From: Actinomycetes bacterium | Lineage (GTDB): Bacteria; Actinomycetota; Actinomycetes; Propionibacteriales; Propionibacteriaceae | Reading direction: 5' to 3' | Length of the DNA stretch: 64,000 nt | NCBI GenBank assembly: GCA_023392635.1 | Contig: JAEVYS010000051.1 | Location: 1-64,000, forward strand | In this document: piece by piece, positions 8,914 to 16,753 of the stretch | How positions within the stretch are numbered: position 1 is the first letter of the stretch | Layout of the letters: each line of letters starts with the position of its first letter | Translations under genes and position numbers: made by a program | The notes under the pieces: generated by a model | Told to the model about the DNA's origin: nothing | Seen by the model: only the letters and a program-made list of their open reading frames with translations | Databases searched by the model: none

Positions 8914-10596
8914 TCAGTGTGCGTCCCCGGCCTCGCTCGACTCCAGCACCCGCTCGTCGGTGTCGGGAGCCTCGATCGCCCCGTGGTGCTCGGCCTCGGC
9001 CACCTCGGCGGCGGTCGGCTTGGGCAGCTGGCCGTTGGCGTACCAGCGGGACAGCTGCTGGCGGACGCGTCCGACCTTCACGCCGTTGGGCACCAGGGCC
9101 TTCGGCTGCGGATGCCGGGTGAGGGTGTACGCCTCGCCCTGGGAGAGCGGTACGTGTGCCTCGCTGAACCCGCCATCGGGATTGCGGACGATGATGTTCG
9201 ACTCCGAGCCGTGCAGCACCCGTTCCTTGTCGGAGCGCTGGAGCGACAGGCAGATGCGCTTGGTGACGATGAAGGCGATCACCGGCATCACGAACACCGC
9301 CACCCGCATGAAGTAGGTGACCGCGTTCAGCGAGACATGGAACTGCGTGGCGATGATGTCGTTGCCGCCCGCGAGCCAGAACATCGCGTACGCCGTCATG
9401 CCGGCCACGCCGATCGCTGTGCGCACCGGGGCGTTTCGGGGTCGGTCGAGCAGGTGGTGCTCGGACTTGTCCCCGGTGATCCAGGCCTCGATGAACGGGT
9501 AGAGGGCCAGGCCGGTGAAGAGCAGGCCCATGAGGCCGACGCCGGGCAGGAAGATGTTCCACGACCAGGTGGTGCCCGCGATGTGCCACTCCCAGTTCGG
9601 CATGATCCGGATGGCGCCCTCGACGAAGCCCATGTACCAGTCGGGCTGGGATCCCGCGGTGACCTGGGACGGGTTGTACGGGCCGAACAGCCACACCGGG
9701 TTGATCTGCAGCACGGCGCCCATGAGGACCGTGATGCCGAACACGATGAAGAAGAACCCGCCGGCCTTCGCGACGTAGATCGGGAAGAAGGGGTAGCCCT
9801 GGATGTTGCGGTTGGTGCGTCCCGGTCCGGGCCAGTGGGTGTGCTTGTGGTAGACCAGCAGCGCCATGTGTGCGCTGATCAGGCCGAGCAGGAGGCCGGG
9901 GATCAGCAGGATGTGGACCATGTAGAGCCGGGGGATCACGAGCGTGCCGGGGAACTCCCCGCCGAAGACGAAGAACTCCGCCCACGTGCCGATCAGCGGG
10001 ATCGAGCGGACGAGTCCGTCCACGAACCGCAGGCCGGTGCCGGACAGCAGGTCGTCGGGCAGCGAGTAGCCGGCGAACCCCTCGACCAGGCCCATCGAGA
10101 ACAGGCCGATGCCGATGATCCAGTTGAGTTCGCGCGGCTTGCGGAACGCCCCGGTGAAGAACACCCGCAGCATGTGCGCGGTCATCGCAGCCACGAACAG
10201 CATGGCCGCCCAGTGGTGGATCTGGCGCACCAGCAGCCCACCGCGGATGTCGAAGCTGATGTTCAGCGTGGACGCGAACGCCTCGGACATGCGCACGTCG
10301 TGCAGCAGCTGGTAGCTGCCGGCGTAGTCGACCTCGGCCATGGACGGCTTGAACCAGATCGTCAGGAACACGCCGGTCAGCAACAGGATGACGAAGGAGT
10401 ACAGCGCGATCTCGCCGAGCAGGAACGACCAGTGGTCGGGGAAGATCTTGCGGATGTTCCCGGCGAGCTTGGCGATCCCGATCCGGTCGTCCACCCAGGT
10501 GGCGGGGCCGGCCAGCTTGCTGGTGGCCTTCCTCGCCGGAGGCGTCCTGACCTCGAGAGCGGGCGATTCGGGGTTGAGTTCTGCTGGCTTGGCCAT
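8914..10596 (-). CDS. qcrB: cytochrome bc1 complex, cytochrome b subunit
   Basis: Quinol-oxidising membrane subunit (560 aa). Two pairs of heme b ligands are visible, in RQIHHWAAMLFVAAMTAHM and in the segment with HILLIPGLLLGLISAHMALL. The quinol-site motif is present as MPNWEWHIAGTTWSWN, which has the actinobacterial form. The long C-terminal extension beyond the b-type core is also typical of actinobacterial QcrB, the target of several antimycobacterial compounds. The ATG overlaps the qcrA stop by one base (TGATG), making qcrC-qcrA-qcrB one operon. Confidence 0.97.
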   Translation of the reverse strand: MAKPAELNPESPALEVRTPPARKATSKLAGPATWVDDRIGIAKLAGNIRKIFPDHWSFLLGEIALYSFVILLLTGVFLTIWFKPSMAEVDYAGSYQLLHDVRMSEAFASTLNISFDIRGGLLVRQIHHWAAMLFVAAMTAHMLRVFFTGAFRKPRELNWIIGIGLFSMGLVEGFAGYSLPDDLLSGTGLRFVDGLVRSIPLIGTWAEFFVFGGEFPGTLVIPRLYMVHILLIPGLLLGLISAHMALLVYHKHTHWPGPGRTNRNIQGYPFFPIYVAKAGGFFFIVFGITVLMGAVLQINPVWLFGPYNPSQVTAGSQPDWYMGFVEGAIRIMPNWEWHIAGTTWSWNIFLPGVGLMGLLFTGLALYPFIEAWITGDKSEHHLLDRPRNAPVRTAIGVAGMTAYAMFWLAGGNDIIATQFHVSLNAVTYFMRVAVFVMPVIAFIVTKRICLSLQRSDKERVLHGSESNIIVRNPDGGFSEAHVPLSQGEAYTLTRHPQPKALVPNGVKVGRVRQQLSRWYANGQLPKPTAAEVAEAEHHGAIEAPDTDERVLESSEAGDAH

Positions 10597-11642
10597 CAGC
10601 GGTCACCCTCCTGGAAGTCCTTCGAGGAGTCACGCTCGAAGTAGCTGGGCCCCACCGGAACGGTGAAGTCGCTCCTGGCCACCAGATACCCCTCGGCGTC
10701 GGTGGTGATGGGCAGCTGCGGCAGGGAGCGCGCAGCCGGCCCGAACACGACCACCCCGGAATTCCCGAGGTCGAAGGTGGACTGGTGGCAGGGGCACAAC
10801 AGGTGGTGGGTCTGCTGTTCCCACAGGCTGATCGGGCAGCCGACGTGGGTGCAGATCTTGGAGTAGCAGAGGATGCCGTCGACCTGCCAGTCACGCCGGG
10901 AGTCGGGGATCTTGATGCTGTTCGGGTCCATCCGGACCACGATGATGGACGCCTTCGCCTTGTCCCGCTGGTACTCCGCGGCGTCCTCGACCTTCGCCAG
11001 GCTCTCGGGCTGGGCGTTGACCAGCTGGCCGACCACCAGGTCGGTGGCCTTCAGCGGGATGTTCGTGACGTCGTTGACCAGGCGGACGCCCTCGGCCCAC
11101 AGGGTCTTCTCGATGGTCTTCGCACGAAGGTCGGCGGTGGGCCACGGGCCCATGTCGGCCAGACTGACCACGGCGGGCAGGAGCATCATGCCCAGCGCGC
11201 CGGCCATGCCGGTGCCGAGGAGCTTCCGCCGGCGGATCGCCGAGCCCTCGATGCCGGTCTCCAGGTCGGCGAGCACCCGCTCCCGCGCCTCGGGAGGAGA
11301 GGCCGCGCCGTGCCGGTCGCCCACGATCTCCTCGTCGCTCATCAGCGTCCGGGCCCACTGGACGGCGGCGACGCCGATCAGCAGGGTCGCAATGCCGGCG
11401 GTGAGGCCGAGCAGGGTCGTCTGCATCTTGAAGTTCGTGCCGAACACCACCAGTTCCGCGTCGCGCGGCACGGCGAAGTACACCACGAGGAAGGCGATCA
11501 CGAGCACCGGGACAGCGGCGAGCATGGCCACGATCTGCCGGTACGCGCGATCCGCGGCGGCAGGATCGACGTCCGTGAAGCGCGGCGGGTGCTCCTCGAG
11601 CCCCGGGTCGGGGACCGGCAGGTCGTTCTCGAGCTCGTTCAT
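10596..11642 (-). CDS. qcrA: cytochrome bc1 complex, Rieske iron-sulfur subunit
   Basis: Product of 348 aa. The C-terminal third holds the Rieske [2Fe-2S] site with CTHVGC and CPCHQS. The N-terminal part carries three hydrophobic segments (near residues 38-58, 75-95 and 145-165), the three-helix anchor typical of actinobacterial Rieske proteins. It passes electrons from quinol to the diheme cytochrome encoded by qcrC. The start overlaps the qcrC stop as ATGA and the stop overlaps qcrB. Confidence 0.96.
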   Translation of the reverse strand: MNELENDLPVPDPGLEEHPPRFTDVDPAAADRAYRQIVAMLAAVPVLVIAFLVVYFAVPRDAELVVFGTNFKMQTTLLGLTAGIATLLIGVAAVQWARTLMSDEEIVGDRHGAASPPEARERVLADLETGIEGSAIRRRKLLGTGMAGALGMMLLPAVVSLADMGPWPTADLRAKTIEKTLWAEGVRLVNDVTNIPLKATDLVVGQLVNAQPESLAKVEDAAEYQRDKAKASIIVVRMDPNSIKIPDSRRDWQVDGILCYSKICTHVGCPISLWEQQTHHLLCPCHQSTFDLGNSGVVVFGPAARSLPQLPITTDAEGYLVARSDFTVPVGPSYFERDSSKDFQEGDR

Positions 11643-12472
11643 GCGCGTGCCCCCCGGGAAGCGATCCAGACCGCGAACAACACCAGCGAACCGATGCCGC
11701 CCACCCAGGCCCAGAACCCCTCGGCCACCGGGCCGATACCGCCGAGGCTCAGGCCGGCGGACGGCACCGCGTTGACCTGCTCGATGTAGGCGATGACCTG
11801 CTTGGCGTTCTCGTCCGGCAGCGCGCCGGGAGCGAACACCGGCATCTGGCCGGGGCCCGTGCGCAGCGCCTCGAGGATCTGCTTGGGGGTCGCTCCCTGC
11901 AGGTTCGGCGCGACCAGCCCGTTGGGCAGCGCGCCTCCGGCGCCCCGGAAGTTGTGGCAGGCCGAGCAGTTGGTGCGGAAGAGCTCGCCGCCGCGGGCCA
12001 CGTCCTCGGAGCTCATCCCGGCCGGGTTGTACTGGTCCTCGGTGGGAATTCCGGGGCCGTCCCCGAGGCTGGCGACGTAGGCCGCCATCGCGGCGATCTC
12101 GTCCTCGGTGAAGGTGTTCTCCTTCTGCGGGGCCTGGGTCAGCGGGTTGGGCATCGGCATGCGACCGGTGCTCACCTGGAAGTCGACCGCTGCCGCGCCC
12201 ACGTTCGTGAGGGCAGGGACGCCCTGCTGGGCCAGGCCCTCGCCCTGCAGCCCGTGGCAGGACGCGCAGTTCAGCGCGAACAGGGCCTTCCCCTGCGCGA
12301 TCAGCTGTGCGTCTGCGGCGCCGTCGGCCACCGACTCCGTTGCCGGGGACAGCGCGGCGTAGCCGGCACCCACCAGGAACAGGCTCAGCAGCAGCAGGAC
12401 CGGCCGCGCCGCGCGGGAACGGCGCAGCGAGGTGCGAGAGGACGACCGACCTCCACGGGCCAGGAATCTCAT
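11639..12472 (-). CDS. qcrC: cytochrome bc1 complex, diheme cytochrome c subunit
   Basis: Product of 277 aa with an Arg-rich N-terminus, a signal anchor (about residues 24-41), two class I heme c motifs (CASCH at 69-73 and CSACH at 169-173) and a C-terminal membrane helix. This diheme c1-type subunit links complex III directly to the CuA of complex IV in the actinobacterial supercomplex, replacing a soluble cytochrome c. It lies 21 nt after ctaE on the same strand. Confidence 0.96.
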   Translation of the reverse strand: MRFLARGGRSSSRTSLRRSRAARPVLLLLSLFLVGAGYAALSPATESVADGAADAQLIAQGKALFALNCASCHGLQGEGLAQQGVPALTNVGAAAVDFQVSTGRMPMPNPLTQAPQKENTFTEDEIAAMAAYVASLGDGPGIPTEDQYNPAGMSSEDVARGGELFRTNCSACHNFRGAGGALPNGLVAPNLQGATPKQILEALRTGPGQMPVFAPGALPDENAKQVIAYIEQVNAVPSAGLSLGGIGPVAEGFWAWVGGIGSLVLFAVWIASRGARA

Positions 12473-12493
12473 TCGGGGTTCCTCCTTGGAAGG

Positions 12494-13225
12494 TCAGCGC
12501 AGCAGGTAGAGCACGCCGAAGAGCACGACCCAGATCGCGTCGACGAAATGCCAGTAGTACGAGGTCACAATCGCGTGAACGGCTTGCTCATGCGTGAACC
12601 GGCGGGACATATACGTCCGTCCCAACATAAGCAAAAATGCCACCAAGCCGCCGACCACGTGAAGCCCGTGGAACCCGGTGGCGAGGAAAAACGCTGACGT
12701 GTAGGCGTTGGTGGAGATCACGAAGCCCTCGTTCACGAGGTTCGCGTACTCGTAAGCCTGGCCACCGATGAAGACGGCGCCCATCACGAACGTCAGGGTG
12801 TACCACTCCCGCAGGCCCCAGCCGCCGACGTTGGCGAGGGAGCCGCTACGGCCCACCTGTCCCCGCTCCGCGGCGTGCACGCCGAGCTGGCAGGTGACCG
12901 AGGAGAGCAGCAGGATCGTGGTGTTGATGGTGGCGAACCACGGGAAGCTCACCCCGAACCAGTCGTTGAGAAGGTGGTTCGAGCCCCACTCCCACATGCT
13001 CGTGGTGCCGGCGGCGGCCGCGGCGGCGCCCGTGGTCTCCCGCAGGGAGAAGTAGGCGGCGAACAGTGCGGCGAAGAACATCAACTCACTGGCCAGCCAG
13101 ATGATCACTCCCACAGCGAGCGTGTCGGGCCGGCCCCTGACCCCCTGCAGCCGGCTGGACGCCACGGGGTGCAGGGCTCCGCGCGGGACGCCGGTCGGTG
13201 CGCTCAGCGGTGTGGTGTGGGCCAT
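12494..13225 (-). CDS. ctaE: cytochrome c oxidase subunit III
   Basis: Product of 243 aa with five or more membrane helices and the family motifs WLASELMFFAALFAAYFSLR, ATGFHGLHVVGG and YYWHFVDAIWVVLF. It forms part of the aa3 oxidase whose other subunits are encoded at 1040-3995. ATG at 13225 was chosen over farther upstream frames because a CATAAT -10 box ends 6 nt before it, which suggests a leaderless mRNA. It is the first gene of the ctaE-qcrC-qcrA-qcrB transcription unit, with ctaG divergent. Confidence 0.96.
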   Translation of the reverse strand: MAHTTPLSAPTGVPRGALHPVASSRLQGVRGRPDTLAVGVIIWLASELMFFAALFAAYFSLRETTGAAAAAAGTTSMWEWGSNHLLNDWFGVSFPWFATINTTILLLSSVTCQLGVHAAERGQVGRSGSLANVGGWGLREWYTLTFVMGAVFIGGQAYEYANLVNEGFVISTNAYTSAFFLATGFHGLHVVGGLVAFLLMLGRTYMSRRFTHEQAVHAIVTSYYWHFVDAIWVVLFGVLYLLR

Positions 13226-13231
13226 TGCGCC

Positions 13232-13278
13232 ATTATGTCCAATGGCTGCGCTAATGGGCACCTCGTGACACGGATAAT
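13232..13278. promoter_or_regulatory. divergent promoters of ctaE and the ctaG-like gene
   Basis: The 60-nt gap between the two ATGs holds a -10 box on each strand: CATAAT on the minus strand at 13232-13237 (6 nt from the ctaE ATG) and GATAAT on the plus strand at 13273-13278 (7 nt from the ctaG ATG). Both genes would make leaderless mRNAs. The -35 regions are weak, which may indicate an activator. Confidence 0.5.
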
Positions 13279-13285
13279 TGGGGGC

Positions 13286-14287
13286 ATGGGAAACACCTGG
13301 ATCGTGCCGCTCCATGCCGATCCAACCAACCAGCCGCCACCTCTCACCTGGCTGACTCTGCTGACGGAGTGGAAATGGGACTGGCTGTTCGCGATCCCGG
13401 CCGCGGTGGGCCTCGGGCTGTACCTGTGGGGCGTCTGGCGGCTGCGGTCCAGGGGTGACCATTGGCCGGCGGCCCGGACCTGGTCGTGGTGTGCCGGGGG
13501 GATCGGCACCGCGACGGTCGCGGGGATGAGTGCCCTGGGTGCCTACGACACGGTGCTGTTCAGCGTGCACATGGTCCAGCACATGATGCTGACGATGATC
13601 ACGCCGGTGTTCCTCGCCATCGGCGCGCCGGTGACCCTGCTGCTGCGCAACCTGGGTGGCACGGGCCGGCGGCGTGTGACGCGGATGCTCCACTCGTGGC
13701 CGCTGAAGGTGCTGTTCCACCCCGTCCTGGCCACAGCCCTGCTGATCACCACACCCTTCGCGCTCTACCTGACGTCCATCTACCCCTACACGCTCCGGGT
13801 GAGCTGGGCGCACGACCTGCTGCACGTCTACATGGTCACCGTGGGCTGTCTCTTCTTCATCCCGCTGCTGGGCAACGATCCGATGCCGAACCGGCTGCCC
13901 TACCCGATGCGGATGCTCCTGCTGTTCATCACGATGCCTGCCCAGGCCTGGCTGGGCACCACGATCATGGGCTCGCCCCGCCTGATCGCGGAGGAGTGGT
14001 ACGTCTCCTTCGGGCGCGCTTGGCCGCCCAGCCCGATCGATGACCAGTACTACGCCGGAGCGATCATGTGGTCGACCGGTGACCTCACGATGGGCGTGAT
14101 CATGGCGGTGTTCCTGGCGCAGTGGTACGCCGACAGCCGTCGGGAGGCGGCTCGCGAGGACCGCCGGCTCGACCGGGAGGAGCGGCTCGCTGAGCAGCGG
14201 GCGGCCGCCGGAGGCGCCGCTCGAACCGGTTACGATGACGCCACAGGCGGACGCGGGGCAGCGGCGCCGGAGAAGGAAGACCGATGA
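13286..14287 (+). CDS. ctaG: CtaG-type cytochrome c oxidase assembly protein
   Basis: Membrane protein of 333 aa with about seven hydrophobic segments. It matches the caa3-type CtaG family (DUF1404-like), with the conserved histidines in FSVHMVQHMMLTMITP and WAHDLLHVYMVTVGC and the WYADSRREAAREDRR tail. It probably helps copper delivery to or assembly of the oxidase, consistent with its divergent position next to ctaE. In many actinobacteria this domain is fused to a CopD-type domain, but here it stands alone. A GATAAT box 7 nt upstream of the ATG supports this start. The stop overlaps the next gene (ATGA). Confidence 0.85.
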   Translation: MGNTWIVPLHADPTNQPPPLTWLTLLTEWKWDWLFAIPAAVGLGLYLWGVWRLRSRGDHWPAARTWSWCAGGIGTATVAGMSALGAYDTVLFSVHMVQHMMLTMITPVFLAIGAPVTLLLRNLGGTGRRRVTRMLHSWPLKVLFHPVLATALLITTPFALYLTSIYPYTLRVSWAHDLLHVYMVTVGCLFFIPLLGNDPMPNRLPYPMRMLLLFITMPAQAWLGTTIMGSPRLIAEEWYVSFGRAWPPSPIDDQYYAGAIMWSTGDLTMGVIMAVFLAQWYADSRREAAREDRRLDREERLAEQRAAAGGAARTGYDDATGGRGAAAPEKEDR

Positions 14288-14697
14288 CCGACCAGACGAC
14301 CGCTCGGGTGCTGCTGTACTCCGATGACCGGACGACCCGCGAGCAGGTGCGCCTGACCCTCGGCCGCAGGCTGGCGGCCGACCTGCCCGAACTCGAGGTG
14401 TACGAGGTGGCGACCCAGCCGGTCGTGCTGCAGGCGATGGACGCCGGTGGCATCGACCTGGTGATCCTGGACGGTGAGGCGACGCCCTCCGGCGGTATCG
14501 GCCTGTGCCACCAGTTGAAGAACGAGATCACGGACTGCCCCCCGGTGCTGCTGCTGGTCGCCCGGGCGGCCGACGCCTGGCTGGCCACCTGGTCCGAGGC
14601 GGACGCCATCACGCCCTATCCGGTGGACCCGGTCCGGCTCCCGGCCGCGGCCGCCGAGCTGCTCCGCGGGCGCCTGGCGGAGAAGGCGACCGCGTGA
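14284..14697 (+). CDS. receiver-like protein, probably non-phosphorylated
   Basis: Product of 137 aa resembling a response-regulator receiver domain without an output domain: RVLLYSDDRTTREQ (acidic pair), DLVILDGEATPSGG (candidate phospho-acceptor Asp) and a fold-matching C-terminal helix. The lysine normally found before the final helix (K-P) is replaced in AITPYPVDPV, so classical phosphorylation is doubtful. It overlaps ctaG by ATGA and trpD by GTGA and so sits in a tight unit between an oxidase assembly gene and a tryptophan gene. Function unknown. Confidence 0.7.
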   Translation: MTDQTTARVLLYSDDRTTREQVRLTLGRRLAADLPELEVYEVATQPVVLQAMDAGGIDLVILDGEATPSGGIGLCHQLKNEITDCPPVLLLVARAADAWLATWSEADAITPYPVDPVRLPAAAAELLRGRLAEKATA

Positions 14698-15740
14698 CGC
14701 TCACCTGGGCAGGACTCCTCTCGGAGCTGGTTCGGGGCGGCGACCTGGCCCCGGAGGCTGCTGCGTGGGCGATGGACCAGGTCCTGGCGGGGGAGGTGAC
14801 GCCGGTGCAGATCGCCGGCTTCGCGATCGCCCTGCGCGCCAAGGGCGAGACGGTTTCGGAGCTCACCGGCCTGGCCCAGGCGATGCTCTCCCGCGCCACG
14901 GCGATCGATCTCGACCGGGAGGCCGTCGACGTCGTCGGGTCGGGCGGCGACCGGGCCAACACGGTGAACGTGTCGACAATGGCGGCCATTGTCAGCGCGG
15001 CGTGCGGGGTGCCGGTGGTGAAGCACGGCAACCGCGCCGCCTCGAGCGCCTGCGGCACCGCGGACTGCCTCGAGGCGCTAGGGGTGGCCATCGATGTGCC
15101 GCCCGGCGCCCAGTCGGCCGTGCTGGCCGAGTCGGGCATCGTGTTCCTGTTCGCGCCGCTGTACCATCCGGCGCTGCGCTTCGCGTCCTCGGCGCGTCGC
15201 GAGCTCGGCGTCCCGACCGCGTTCAACTTCCTCGGCCCCTTGGCGAACCCGGCGCGTCCCCGGGCGCAGGCCGTCGGTGTGGCCGACGTACGGATGGCCC
15301 CGCTCATGGCCGGCGTGATCGCCGGGCGCGGCAACCGGGGGCTGGTGTTCCACGGCGAGGACGGCCTGGACGAATTGACCACCACGGCACCGTCGGCCGT
15401 CTGGCTGATCGGCGGCGGGGAGGTGGTGCAGGCCCGGCTGGACCCGGCAGAGCTCGGCGTGGCTGCGGCCGGGCGCGAGGACCTGGTCGGGGGCGACCCG
15501 GCGCACAACGCCGTCGTGGTACGGGACGTGCTCGCCGGCCGCCCCGGGCCGGTGCGCGACATCGTCGCCCTGAACGCGGCGGCCGCGCAGCTGGCGTTCG
15601 CGGGACCTGACCTCGGGGCGCCGCTCGCCGAGCAGTTCGCGACTCCGCTCGCGAAGGCTTACCAGGCCATCGACTCCGGAGCAGCGTCCCGCGTCCTCGA
15701 CACCTGGGTGCGCGTCAGCCAGGCCGCACGACAGAGCTGA
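14694..15740 (+). CDS. trpD: anthranilate phosphoribosyltransferase
   Basis: Product of 348 aa that transfers phosphoribose from PRPP to anthranilate, the second step of tryptophan synthesis. Motifs visible: DVVGSGGD (PRPP binding), the anthranilate-site KHGNRAASS, and GVPTAFNFLGPLANPARP. The GTG start overlaps the stop of the receiver-like gene. No other trp genes are near, as in mycobacteria where trpD is also separated and close to ctaE. The last 26 nt overlap the convergent prepilin peptidase gene. Confidence 0.96.
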   Translation: MTLTWAGLLSELVRGGDLAPEAAAWAMDQVLAGEVTPVQIAGFAIALRAKGETVSELTGLAQAMLSRATAIDLDREAVDVVGSGGDRANTVNVSTMAAIVSAACGVPVVKHGNRAASSACGTADCLEALGVAIDVPPGAQSAVLAESGIVFLFAPLYHPALRFASSARRELGVPTAFNFLGPLANPARPRAQAVGVADVRMAPLMAGVIAGRGNRGLVFHGEDGLDELTTTAPSAVWLIGGGEVVQARLDPAELGVAAAGREDLVGGDPAHNAVVVRDVLAGRPGPVRDIVALNAAAAQLAFAGPDLGAPLAEQFATPLAKAYQAIDSGAASRVLDTWVRVSQAARQS

Positions 15741-16404
15741 CCACCAGCGCGAGCGGCGGTCCCAGCAGCAGGGCGGGACCGTAGGCGAACTCGCCGTCGC
15801 GTCCCCGGCGTGCCCACTGCACGCCGCCCCACGCCGCCCCCACCAGGCTGCCCAGCAGGAAGGCCCAGACGGTGAGCACCACCCCATGGGTCCCTGTCAC
15901 CACACCGATCACCCCGGCGAGGCGAACGTCGCCGAACCCGAAGCGGTCGCCGCTCACGCGCCAGACCACCCAGAAGACCACGGTCGCGACCAGCCCGCAG
16001 GCGCCGGCGCTCAGCAACAGTGGCCAGCTGCCGCGCAGCCAGGCCGAAATGCACGCGCCGATGACGCAGAGGCCGAGCGCGAGGTAGTTGAGTCGTAGCG
16101 GGAGATAGGCGGTGCGCAGGTCCACCAGCGCGAGCAGGGCGCCCAGCGTCACGAGCGGTGCCCACGCGGCCCAGTCGCGCGGGTCGGTGAGGGCGAAGAC
16201 CACCGCGCCCGCTGCCGTCGCGACCGCGAACACCTTCGCCCGGAAACGGGCCGAAGCCAACTCCGCGAAGGGCGGCAGCTCGCTGCCGTCCAGCGTCACG
16301 GCGTCGGGTGGGAGCGGGCACCACCGCAGCAGGGCAGGCGTCGCCGCAGCCAGGACGCCGCCCAGCGCGAGCGCGAGGAGGGCGGCGAGCGCGGGGACGG
16401 ACAC
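15715..16404 (-). CDS. A24 family prepilin peptidase-like membrane protein
   Basis: Product of 229 aa with about seven hydrophobic segments and the two aspartates of type IV prepilin peptidases: one in ALVDLRTAYLP, the other in FGFGDVRLAG (GxGD). It lacks the N-terminal methylase domain with zinc cysteines found in long enzymes. No pilin, tad or com genes are in the window, so its substrate is unknown. The GTG at 16404 is preceded by a TAGGCT box at 6-nt spacing, supporting this start. Confidence 0.8.
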   Translation of the reverse strand: MSVPALAALLALALGGVLAAATPALLRWCPLPPDAVTLDGSELPPFAELASARFRAKVFAVATAAGAVVFALTDPRDWAAWAPLVTLGALLALVDLRTAYLPLRLNYLALGLCVIGACISAWLRGSWPLLLSAGACGLVATVVFWVVWRVSGDRFGFGDVRLAGVIGVVTGTHGVVLTVWAFLLGSLVGAAWGGVQWARRGRDGEFAYGPALLLGPPLALVVSSVVRPG

Positions 16405-16410
16405 GCGGGA

Positions 16411-16416
16411 AGCCTA
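16411..16416 (-). promoter_or_regulatory. -10 box TAGGCT for the prepilin peptidase gene
   Basis: On the minus strand TAGGCT is 6 nt from the GTG at 16404. Its first three bases are also the TAG stop of the upstream 84-codon gene. Confidence 0.4.
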
Positions 16417-16668
16417 TTGACTGCGGTGGGTCCGGGCGAGGTTCAGCAGCGAGCGCTCGTCGAGGGCCAGCAGCCGGCGGGCGCAATCCGGGGGGATGCG
16501 CGCCGGCCTGCGGCCGTCGCGACCGTAGAGCAGGCGGTGGACGACCGCCGGGGGGACCCGGGCCTGCCGGGCGAGCACCTGCCACGGAAGGCCGGTCACG
16601 TCGAGCAGCCGCCCGACCAGGGCACGGAAGGGTGCCGCCTGCACCCAGGATGAGTCGATGTCCCGCAC
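16414..16668 (-). CDS. small putative helix-turn-helix protein
   Basis: Product of 84 aa (MRDIDSSWVQAAPFRALVGR...). The middle, WQVLARQARVPPAVVHRLLY, has the spacing of a helix-turn-helix, and the protein is rich in Arg and Leu. I do not recognise a named family. It ends inside the promoter of the prepilin peptidase gene and may regulate it, but that is inference. A GTG start one codon later is possible. No Shine-Dalgarno sequence is evident. Confidence 0.5.
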   Translation of the reverse strand: MRDIDSSWVQAAPFRALVGRLLDVTGLPWQVLARQARVPPAVVHRLLYGRDGRRPARIPPDCARRLLALDERSLLNLARTHRSQ

Positions 16669-16681
16669 ACCCGGGAAAGTC

Positions 16682-16719
16682 GAATCCGGAGCCCCCGTGT
16701 GAGCGGGAACTCCGGATTC
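16682..16719 (-). terminator. stem-loop after the 16754-17782 gene
   Basis: Perfect 10-bp inverted repeat GAATCCGGAG/CTCCGGATTC (16682-16691 and 16710-16719), with an inner CCCG/CGGG pair. It lies 35 nt past the stop of the minus-strand gene. There is only a short T run, so it could also be an operator for the 84-codon gene. Confidence 0.6.
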
Positions 16720-16753
16720 TCAGGAGAACTTCAGTTTTTCGGCAACTCCGCGG

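Noticed and set aside
13235..13285. Upstream ATG (13235) as the ctaG-like start
   Set aside because: It would place the start upstream of the GATAAT box and add residues without hydrophobic or family-typical sequence.
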